Made by a program: the position numbers and the translations under genes. The notes under the pieces are model-generated. The model was not told the DNA's origin and ran no database searches. It saw nothing but the letters and a program-made list of their open reading frames with translations. A stretch of DNA of 20,636 bases, taken from assembly GCA_029856295.1 (NCBI GenBank), contig JAHQWS010000280.1:1-20636 (forward strand), written 5' to 3'. This DNA is from Promethearchaeia archaeon (GTDB lineage Archaea > Asgardarchaeota > Lokiarchaeia > Sigyniarchaeales > SOKP01). Positions 15,081 through 20,636 of this stretch are shown here, piece by piece. Positions within the stretch are counted from its first letter, which is position 1. Every line of letters begins with the position of its first letter.

Positions 15081-16559
15081 ATGAATATATTAGCAATTGA
15101 TCTTGGAACACAAAGTATTCGGGCGGCTATTGTTAATAAAAAAGGTGAAATTTTAGCAGTTTCTCAGATAAAACAAGAAGTAAATAGCCCATTTCCGGGC
15201 TGGGCTCAACAAAAGCCGGAGGTTTGGTGGGAATTAACTAAACAGGCTATTAGTGAAGTTTTAAAGAAAGTTAAAATTGATACAAGTTCAATTAAAGGTA
15301 TAAGTACATGCGGTCAAATGCATGGCCCAGTAGGTATTGATGAAGAGGGGAAAATTACAACGGAGTGGACACAGATATGGATGGATAAACGTTGTGAAAA
15401 TATATGTAATTTGATTAAAAAAGAATATGAGGAATTGGAACTTGCTAAAATTTCAGGTAATCCAATTACAACAGGATGGCCTGGAGTTAAAGTACGATGG
15501 ATAAAAGATAACCAACCAGATATTTATGATAAAACGAGTGTTTTTCTTGTTCCTAAAGATTTTATCAATTTTCAACTTACTGGAGTTGCTGCTACAGACC
15601 CTAGTGAAGCTTCAGGAACATATCTTTATGATTTTAATACTGATAATTATAATAATGAAATGGCTAAAGTATTAGAGATCGATCTCAGTAAGTTTGCACC
15701 AATTTCAAACTCTTATGATATTATCGGAAAAATCAAAAAAGATGTAGCTAAGGAGTTAAAAATACCAAATGATATTCCTATTATAGCAGGGGGTGGTGAT
15801 TTTATCGTTTCTTTGCTTGGGTTAGGCCTTATAGGTGAAGGAAATGCGGTTGATATGACGGGAACTAGTACCATTTTTGTTGTTCAGAAAGAAAAGCCAA
15901 TTATTCACCCATTGGTTCAAAATTTAAGACATGTTATTAAGGGCTGGGTACCATTCGCGATATTAGATACCGGGGGATTAAGTATAAAATGGTGCAAAGA
16001 TTTTCTCAGTTCTACTGGGAGAGGAGAAATATCATATGAACAAATGATTAACATGGCGAAAAAAATTCCCATAGGAAGTGATGGGCTTATATTCTACCCA
16101 TATATGCTTGGTGAACGCAGACAAGAAAATACAATGGCGAGAGGATGTTTTTATGGTTTATCTCTAAATCATAATTCGGCACATTTAGCTCGATCAGTAA
16201 TGGAAGGAGTTGCATTAGCAATTGGCAAGGATGTTCAAAATTTTAGAGATTTAGGAGTGAAGATTCAGCAAGTATATTGTGTAGGTGGTGCAACTCGCAA
16301 TAAATTATTATATCAAATTAAAGCAGATGTAACGCAATTACCGCAGATATTATCAGACGAGCCTGAGGCAAGCTTACGAGGGTGTGGTCTATTGGCCGCA
16401 TATGGATTAGGTTTAATTCAAGATATAGAAGAAACTGCTAAAATTAAAGATTCAAAAAATATTGTCATTAATCCAAATAAATCAGCAGCAGAAAAATATG
16501 CAAAACTCCTTGAGGAATTTAAGAGGATGTATGAACATCTAATTGGGTATTGGAGTTAA
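15081..16559 (+). CDS. FGGY-family carbohydrate kinase, xylulokinase-like
   Basis: ATP-dependent phosphorylation of a sugar or sugar alcohol. Phosphate-binding loop D7-L-G-T-Q-S at the N-terminus, STCGQMHG with Q80-M-H82 (the xylulokinase-type sugar-binding signature), IWMDKR near residue 109, catalytic base D240 in GGGDF, and the adenosine motif GGATRNKLLYQIKAD followed by EASLRGCGLLAAYGLG. 492 aa is standard. Xylulose is the best guess because of QMHG, but related kinases take other pentuloses or polyols. It has its own TATA promoter and converges on a frameshifted membrane-protein gene, sharing the TTAA of the two stop codons. No isomerase lies adjacent. The ADP-ribosylglycohydrolase-family gene is the nearest plausible pathway partner. 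Confidence 0.92.
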   Translation: MNILAIDLGTQSIRAAIVNKKGEILAVSQIKQEVNSPFPGWAQQKPEVWWELTKQAISEVLKKVKIDTSSIKGISTCGQMHGPVGIDEEGKITTEWTQIWMDKRCENICNLIKKEYEELELAKISGNPITTGWPGVKVRWIKDNQPDIYDKTSVFLVPKDFINFQLTGVAATDPSEASGTYLYDFNTDNYNNEMAKVLEIDLSKFAPISNSYDIIGKIKKDVAKELKIPNDIPIIAGGGDFIVSLLGLGLIGEGNAVDMTGTSTIFVVQKEKPIIHPLVQNLRHVIKGWVPFAILDTGGLSIKWCKDFLSSTGRGEISYEQMINMAKKIPIGSDGLIFYPYMLGERRQENTMARGCFYGLSLNHNSAHLARSVMEGVALAIGKDVQNFRDLGVKIQQVYCVGGATRNKLLYQIKADVTQLPQILSDEPEASLRGCGLLAAYGLGLIQDIEETAKIKDSKNIVINPNKSAAEKYAKLLEEFKRMYEHLIGYWS

Positions 16560-17252
16560 GTGTTTTTATAAGATTGTTCAATTTTCCACGCACCATAACC
16601 TTGAATAAAAAGGGATATTATAGTACTAAAAGTTGTAATTTTTTGTAGTGTAACTATAATTACTAATCCTTCCACAGTATCATCACATAATCTTGATATA
16701 GGTATAAAAACACTAATTATCCAGATTTCCTATAAGAGCTAAAAACGTGAAAGCATATCTATTTGGATATTCCTTATTATGGAACATGGCGATGGAATAT
16801 AAAACTAAGCTTAAAACTACAGTTAAAGGTTGAATAACAGCAAAGATGCCATGAGCAACAGTATAGATATCCCAAGGAGTAAAGGCTATACCTATCAGTG
16901 TAATAGCAGAAAGAATCCCGAAGACAGACCCCAACTTGCTGAGTCTCTTTTCTCTCTGGTTTCCATCAAAGAAGTGAGGTACTGCTAATAAAAAAGGAAT
17001 TAATAAAATGGCAAATAATAAATAAGCTATTGTAAAAAGAATACTTGAAATAGTATTTGGTTTTCCCGAATAACTCCTAGTTCTGCCTAAATCACTCAGA
17101 AAATTAGTCCAAAAAGAATAACCTTGAGCCTCTGGATTATTTAATGATCCTCCAGCATAAAAAAGCATTGAGGCGCTGATAAAAATGGCATATTGGATTG
17201 GAATTATCATTACAAAAATGTAGCTCAATTCTCTCCAATCTTTAGGATTCAT
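16556..17252 (-). pseudogene. DUF998-like membrane protein, frameshifted paralogue of 14138-14830
   Basis: Starts at ATG 17252 and reads for 179 aa to a TAG at 16713-16715. It matches the paralogue throughout: DWRELSYIFVMI, MLFYAGG, LSDLGRTRSYSGK, IAFTPWDIYTVAH, KEYPNRY. The missing C-terminus is encoded in the +1 frame. From 16729 that frame reads on to EGLVI and QGYGAWKIEQSYKNT, matching the paralogue's EGLRL and QGYGAWKTE, and ends at TAA 16556-16558. The frame change must fall in about 16714-16731, since both frames have stops just outside. The rejoined protein would be about 231 aa against 230 for the paralogue. It may be a real mutation, a programmed shift or a sequencing indel; no classic slippery heptamer is obvious. 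The stop overlaps that of the convergent kinase. Confidence 0.8.
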
Positions 17253-17331
17253 TTTTGTATTTTAGATAAAAAATTTTTCATGATGTTATGTTTAAAGTTA
17301 AGATTAAATAATCAAAAAGAAATTATTAGAA

Positions 17332-18483
17332 TTAATAGTTCCCAAATTCTTGTATTGCCTTATAGCAAGCAACAATATTCTCTGCAGGTTGATCTAATAG
17401 GAAGTTAGTAGGTCCTGGAATAAATCCTCCCTTTTTACCTAAGGTTTCAATACTTTGTTTAACTGAATTTCTCACAAACTCAGGAGATTCATATTTTAAC
17501 ATTTCGGAATCGTCAATAGTTCCAACCAGAGTGATTTCTGGATATTTTTCTCGGTACATCTTCAAATCATTATTTTTCGGTTTTAAAGATTCCACCCCAT
17601 CAATACCAATTTCTACAAAATCCGGAAAAATTTCTCCAATTGCTCCACAGCTATGTACTATAAACTTTGCTCCTCCATCATGAGCATATTTAACGTACTC
17701 TGCCAATATTGGTTTGATAAATTTGCGCCAATCCTTCGGAGGTAGTTGTAATCCGTCATTAAAACCATAGTCGTCTCCGCACATTACAACTTCAGGGTTA
17801 GTTTTCATTATCATCTTCATCATTGGCTCTTCCATGGTCTCCCATTGAAATTCTATATGTTGTTGAAGGAAACTTGGATCTTTCCTCGCCAAGCGTGCAA
17901 AGTTTGCATGTCCAATTCCAAATATACAATTTTCGAACGGACCTGGTTGACCTTGGGAAACTACAATATCATATTTTTTTAACATATTCTTTCTGCCTCT
18001 TGCAAAGTTTCTAACTTCATCTTGACTCGGCCTTAAATCATTTGCCCTACTCCAATATTCTTCAATATTTTCCTTCTTTAAAAGTGCTGGACCCGCATAC
18101 CACCAGTGAGGAATTCCCTCATCACGAACAACAACCTTGAAATACCCGCCATTATGTATAACATAATCATTTAAAGTTTCTAATTTTATGGGTAATCCCA
18201 TTCCAGTGGTTAGCCAGCATAAATCGATTTTCGCATCTAATCCACCAGGTAATATCTCAGGTGGAGAGAACTTTGCGATTATAGCGTGCATAAAAGGGGG
18301 ACCATATGATACTTTATCCTTATCTAATTGGCTTATATCCTCATCAGTTAAAGCATACGGAGAGTTCATAAATTTTTCGATAAAATCAAAATCTCCACCT
18401 AAACAAAAGCCTGGAACTCTATCGGGAATTTTTCCGTCTAAAACCGTTAAAATTCTTTCCAGAGCAGACATTTTATCAACCAT
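17332..18483 (-). CDS. Uroporphyrinogen-decarboxylase (URO-D/MtaA/CmuA) superfamily protein
   Basis: 383-aa TIM-barrel protein of the superfamily that includes heme-pathway URO-D and corrinoid-dependent methyltransferases MtaA and CmuA. Seen: ALERILTVLDGKIPDRVPG near the N-terminus, FIVHSCG with H277 and C279 (Zn-ligand positions in MtaA-type enzymes), GIDGVESLKP, LVGTIDD, and a C-terminal PTNFLLDQPAENI segment. The third Zn cysteine expected in MtaA-like proteins just before that last segment is not there (GPTN instead), so classical methyl transfer is doubtful. No corrinoid protein is nearby, and no other heme gene either, so neither pathway is supported. It starts 2 nt after the SCP2-like gene's stop and is the last gene of the minus-strand cluster. 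Confidence 0.82.
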   Translation of the reverse strand: MVDKMSALERILTVLDGKIPDRVPGFCLGGDFDFIEKFMNSPYALTDEDISQLDKDKVSYGPPFMHAIIAKFSPPEILPGGLDAKIDLCWLTTGMGLPIKLETLNDYVIHNGGYFKVVVRDEGIPHWWYAGPALLKKENIEEYWSRANDLRPSQDEVRNFARGRKNMLKKYDIVVSQGQPGPFENCIFGIGHANFARLARKDPSFLQQHIEFQWETMEEPMMKMIMKTNPEVVMCGDDYGFNDGLQLPPKDWRKFIKPILAEYVKYAHDGGAKFIVHSCGAIGEIFPDFVEIGIDGVESLKPKNNDLKMYREKYPEITLVGTIDDSEMLKYESPEFVRNSVKQSIETLGKKGGFIPGPTNFLLDQPAENIVACYKAIQEFGNY

Positions 18484-18485
18484 TC

Positions 18486-18845
18486 TTAACCTACCCCCGT
18501 GAGTTTTGCTAAAATTGTTATCGCATCAAAATTTTTAATCTTAACTTCTTTAGTTTCAATTCCTTTTCTTATTCCATCAGCTCCTTTATATAGTATTTCG
18601 GTGGGCAGAGCTAAATATGTATCGCATTCAATATTTTCTAAATCATTAGAATCTTTTATATTTTCTAATATTTCAATATCAAAATCCCCTTTATCAATCT
18701 TAATTAAAAAGGCAGGAGGGGAATCTGTCAACAGGATAGCCATTTTAATTGAATTTGGAAAGTTTTTCTCTAATTTTCTAAAAACCTTAAGAACCCATAA
18801 TCCGGAGTATATTACAGCCGGAAGACCTTCATATAAAGGACTCAT
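18486..18845 (-). CDS. Small SCP2-like (sterol carrier protein 2 fold) protein
   Basis: 119 aa, no signal or membrane segment. The order of elements matches the SCP2 fold: an N-terminal helix (FRKLEKNFPNS), beta strands KMAILL, AFLIKIDKGDFDIEIL, a short acidic stretch, CDTYLALPTEILYKGADGI, then KNFDAITILAKLTGVG, the typical C-terminal pattern in which a hydrophobic helix closes a lipid or ligand pocket. Most SCP2 proteins bind lipids or CoA esters; here no ligand can be named. GAGTGAG lies 8 nt before the ATG. It is coupled to the URO-D-family gene with a 2-nt gap, which suggests a joint product, perhaps ligand delivery. The family call rests on pattern only. Confidence 0.6.
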   Translation of the reverse strand: MSPLYEGLPAVIYSGLWVLKVFRKLEKNFPNSIKMAILLTDSPPAFLIKIDKGDFDIEILENIKDSNDLENIECDTYLALPTEILYKGADGIRKGIETKEVKIKNFDAITILAKLTGVG

Positions 18846-18915
18846 TCTAATTTCTCACTCTTAAATTGCAATAATAAATCTTTAATCTTTTAAAATAGGA
18901 AAAAAATTGATCAAA

Positions 18916-19584
18916 TTAAAAATATTTCTTTTCTATAATTGCCTTTATAGCGTCTTTAAAAATTATTTTCCCCATTTGCTTGTAGCCCTCTACTGAAAAA
19001 TGAAGACCATCGACATATGCACATTCCTTTATTAAATTTCCCTCATCGTCCATCATTCCGTTATATAAATCTGCGAAGGGAATTTCATTTTCTTTAAAAA
19101 AGGACTTTAACATTTTATTAAGTTCAATTTTCCTTTTATTATATGAGCCAAATGATTGCTCAGTTCTTATAGGAGGAATTGTTCCGCCTATAGTCAATAT
19201 GCCAAAATCTCTAGAAATTGTATGTAACTCTTTAATATTTCCAAATATTTTCTCGTTAGTTATGTCCCAACCTAAATCATTTGTCCCTCCAATGATTATT
19301 GAATAAGTCGGTTTCGGTTTAATTTTTAACAAATCATGATTAAATCTTCTTAGGAAATTGCTAGTAAGCTCTCCAGGAACGCCCTTATTAATAAATAGTA
19401 AACCATTAGCAATCTCATCATCTAAAGTTCCTAAATGCTTTTCTAAATGCTCTAAACACTTATTTTTAAGCCAGTATTCATACTGGGATTTCAGATTACC
19501 ATAGCCTTGTGAAATTCCATCTGGAGCAGCATCATACCCCGGATATCCAGCCGTTAAAGAGTTACCTAAACATAAAAATATCAT
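18916..19584 (-). CDS. SGNH/GDSL-family hydrolase (esterase/deacetylase)
   Basis: 222 aa, the standard size for a single-domain SGNH hydrolase. Block I is GNSLTAG with nucleophile S9 (GNSL in place of GDSL), block II glycine in NKGVPGE near residue 68, block III GGTND with N102, and block V D192-G-L-H195 giving the Asp-His of the triad. All four family residues are present, so the enzyme should be active on an ester or acetyl group. The first residues (MIFLCLGN) are strand 1 of the fold, not a signal peptide, so it is cytoplasmic. Its ATG overlaps the TGA of the upstream HAD gene by 4 bp (ATGA), implying translational coupling. A 70-nt gap separates it from the SCP2-like gene. Confidence 0.9.
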   Translation of the reverse strand: MIFLCLGNSLTAGYPGYDAAPDGISQGYGNLKSQYEYWLKNKCLEHLEKHLGTLDDEIANGLLFINKGVPGELTSNFLRRFNHDLLKIKPKPTYSIIIGGTNDLGWDITNEKIFGNIKELHTISRDFGILTIGGTIPPIRTEQSFGSYNKRKIELNKMLKSFFKENEIPFADLYNGMMDDEGNLIKECAYVDGLHFSVEGYKQMGKIIFKDAIKAIIEKKYF

Positions 19585-20261
19585 ATATTTTTACCTGAGT
19601 TTAACTTTAACAATTTCAATATATCATTAATCTTAATATGAGATAAATCCTTGGCTATTAAATTAGCATTATTTAGTTCTTTTTTAGCGTGGGTCGTTGT
19701 TAAGGCGATTGAACTCATATTGGCTCTTTTTGCCGCTTCAATTCCGACAGGAGCATCTTCAATAACTAAGCAATCTTCGGGTTTGAGTTGTAACCGCTCA
19801 GCAGCTATTAAAAAGACATCGGGAGCAGGCTTTCCATTTTTCACATCCTCAGCAACAATAATTACATCAAAAAATTGCTTAATATTCAAACTAGTTAATA
19901 ATAACTCCACGTTTTCAAGAGGTCCACTAGAACCGACTGCTAATTTAAAATCATGCTTTTTTAGTGTTTTAATAAGATCTATAGCACCTGGCAAGGGCAT
20001 TAATTTATCTTTAACTAAATCTCTATAATATTGCTCTTTAAGATTAGCCCATTTTTCGACGAGACCTTGATCAATTTCAGGACCAACTAATTTTCGTGTT
20101 ATGGGAATTGACTGCTGTCCAAATGTCTCTTCAAAAAATTTTCTTGAAAATTCTAAGCCAGCACATTCGTCTGCCATTTTAATCCAACTTTCGAAATGAA
20201 TTGGTCCTGTATCCGCTAAGACTCCATCTAAATCGAAAATTACCAAGTAGTGCTCAAACAT
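19581..20261 (-). CDS. HAD-superfamily phosphatase, beta-phosphoglucomutase-like
   Basis: 226 aa. Motif I is D10-L-D12-G-V (nucleophile and acid/base), motif II GSSG (S111/S112), motif III K144 in NGKPAPDVF, and motif IV E168-D169 in VIEDAPVGIEAAKRA. A helical cap lies between residues about 18 and 90. The arrangement matches the beta-phosphoglucomutase / 2-deoxyglucose-6-phosphatase subgroup, so it either dephosphorylates or isomerises a sugar phosphate. First gene of the minus-strand cluster, translationally coupled to the SGNH hydrolase. The shared unit suggests processing of an acylated or acetylated sugar phosphate, as inference. It is divergent from the tRNA gene, 85 nt away. Confidence 0.9.
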   Translation of the reverse strand: MFEHYLVIFDLDGVLADTGPIHFESWIKMADECAGLEFSRKFFEETFGQQSIPITRKLVGPEIDQGLVEKWANLKEQYYRDLVKDKLMPLPGAIDLIKTLKKHDFKLAVGSSGPLENVELLLTSLNIKQFFDVIIVAEDVKNGKPAPDVFLIAAERLQLKPEDCLVIEDAPVGIEAAKRANMSSIALTTTHAKKELNNANLIAKDLSHIKINDILKLLKLNSGKNI

Positions 20262-20302
20262 ATCTTTAACAACAATACAGAATTAAATAATAATAGAGAA
20301 AA

Positions 20303-20313
20303 AAATATTTTAA
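20303..20313 (+). promoter_or_regulatory. Candidate TATA box of the tRNA gene
   Basis: AAATATTTTAA, about 40 nt before the mature 5' end. Initiation roughly 25 nt downstream would leave a short 5' leader for RNase P. AT-rich surroundings make the exact element uncertain. Confidence 0.35.
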
Positions 20314-20384
20314 GTATTATTCACGATTTACTATTAATGATTTTATAGCCCAGTGGTCTAGTCGGATAGGGCACTGGCTTGCGA

Positions 20385-20411
20385 TCTTGGTTTATAATAA
20401 GTAAGGCAAAA
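20385..20411 (+). other. Intron 1 of tRNA-Arg, canonical position 37/38
   Basis: 27 nt. BHB fold: central helix TTGC (positions 32-35) with GCAA (20406-20409); bulges GAT at the 5' site and AAA (20410-20412) at the 3' site, each cut after the second base; intron-side helix CTTG with TAAG; exon-side helix is the anticodon stem. It is a textbook substrate for the archaeal splicing endonuclease. Confidence 0.9.
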
Positions 20412-20432
20412 AGCCAGTTATCGGGGGTTCAA

Positions 20433-20462
20433 ATCTCTAAAAACTTCTTTTGGAGGGAACTC
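20433..20462 (+). other. Intron 2 of tRNA-Arg, in the T loop (58/59, equivalent to 59/60)
   Basis: 30 nt. BHB fold: central helix GTTC (20427-20430) with GAAC (20457-20460); bulges AAA (20431-20433) and TCA (20461-20463), each cut after the second base; intron-side helix TCTCT with GGAGG; exon-side helix is the T stem. Removal restores the consensus loop TTCAAAT and a 5-bp G-C stem. A shift by one base gives the same mature RNA. Confidence 0.88.
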
Positions 20463-20479
20463 ATCCCCCCTGGGCTATA

Positions 20480-20635
20480 TTATGGTTTTTCTTTTTGATC
20501 TTTCATGGCAAGGCCCATTTTTCGCCAAGATTGGCGACCAAGTTCCCATAATTTACCTTGTGTATTCTCTCCCTTTAATTCTCGGCCAATCCATTTTTGA
20601 CCAGCAGGAACCTTTGCCCTCATTGGAACAAAAGA
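20480..20635 (-). CDS. 3' end of an unrecognised protein gene (partial, continues beyond the window)
   Basis: The minus strand is open from the window edge to TAA at 20480-20482, giving 51 residues. They are basic and tryptophan-containing (AGQKWIGRELKGENTQGK, then WELGRQSWRKMGLAMKDQ). No hydrophobic segment or known motif is seen. An internal ATG at residue 5 could also start a 47-aa protein. The gene ends 3 nt from the mature 3' end of the tRNA on the opposite strand, so the two converge with almost no space for separate terminators. Not recognised. Confidence 0.55.
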   Translation of the reverse strand, partial: SFVPMRAKVPAGQKWIGRELKGENTQGKLWELGRQSWRKMGLAMKDQKEKP

Positions 20636-20636
20636 C

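Larger units (their letters stand above)
20347..20477 (+). tRNA. tRNA-Arg, anticodon GCG, interrupted by two introns
   Basis: After removing 20385-20411 and 20433-20462 the sequence folds as a complete cloverleaf. The acceptor AGCCCAG (20347-20353) pairs with CTGGGCT (20470-20476), discriminator A at 20477. The D stem GTCT pairs with GGGC (with G-U pairs) around A14, G15, GG18-19 and A20 (an arginine identity base). The anticodon stem CTGGC pairs with GCCAG; loop TTGCGAA gives anticodon GCG at 20381-20383, reading CGC. The variable loop TTATC is followed by a perfect T stem GGGGG/CCCCC with loop TTCAAAT. CCA is not encoded. A minus-strand coding region ends 3 nt past its 3' end. The isotype is clear from anticodon and A20; A at position 1 is somewhat unusual. 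Confidence 0.93.

Noticed and set aside
17332..18483. Heme biosynthesis uroporphyrinogen decarboxylase (hemE)
   Set aside because: Sequence pattern is closer to MtaA/CmuA-type barrels (HSCG motif), and no heme genes are near.
18499..18864. 121-codon open frame on the plus strand
   Set aside because: Antisense to the SCP2-like gene; no family pattern, and the minus strand has coding motifs and operon spacing.
19651..20028. 125-codon open frame on the plus strand
   Set aside because: Antisense to the HAD gene, whose four catalytic motifs are all present.

Overview
This window looks like part of an archaeal chromosome, AT-rich and most likely from an uncultivated anaerobe. The firmest evidence is the tRNA gene at 20347-20477. 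It is readable only if two introns with bulge-helix-bulge (BHB) splice motifs are removed, which is an archaeal trait. TATA-like promoters, GGTGAT-type ribosome binding sites 4-8 nt before starts, T-tract terminators, and the mix of Fe-S and molybdo/tungsto enzymes fit the same picture. An Asgard (Lokiarchaeia-like) source is plausible from gene content but is inference only.

Left part (1-11818). Two full-length paralogous sulfatases (53-1570 on minus, 3695-5197 on plus) flank an HTH/4Fe-4S protein (start 1841, possibly 1793) and an alpha/beta hydrolase with a large internal deletion (2962-3654). Then come a GPH-family (MelB-like) sugar-cation symporter (5285-6691), a DMSO-reductase-superfamily Mo/W-bisPGD enzyme (6752-8890), an octopine/opine dehydrogenase (9083-10171) and an N-acyl-D-amino-acid deacylase (10196-11818). 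Neither sulfatase shows a signal peptide. A coherent reading is uptake of a small sulfated or conjugated organic compound by the symporter, intracellular desulfation, then redox and hydrolytic processing. The substrate is unknown.

Middle part (11876-17252). A nitronate-monooxygenase-like FMN enzyme (minus) is divergent from an ADP-ribosylglycohydrolase-family protein (plus). A xylulokinase-like FGGY kinase follows. The glycohydrolase and the kinase are each followed by a convergent gene for a six-helix membrane protein. These two membrane proteins are paralogues, and the second is frameshifted.

Right part (17332-20261, minus strand). A tight cluster reads HAD phosphatase/phosphomutase, SGNH/GDSL hydrolase (4-bp ATGA overlap), SCP2-like small protein, and URO-D-superfamily protein (2 nt apart). 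The window ends with tRNA-Arg(GCG), carrying a canonical 37/38 intron plus a T-loop intron, and the 3' end of an unrecognised minus-strand gene that stops 3 nt beyond the tRNA.

Most notable are the two-intron tRNA, a likely AUU start for the HTH/Fe-S gene, the hydrolase deletion exactly at a hairpin, the frameshifted membrane paralogue, and shifted or missing metal-ligand residues in the Mo/W enzyme, the symporter and the URO-D protein. No CRISPR array, transposase or phage gene was seen. Positions 1-52 hold nothing recognisable, and no gene-free stretch exceeds 300 bases.
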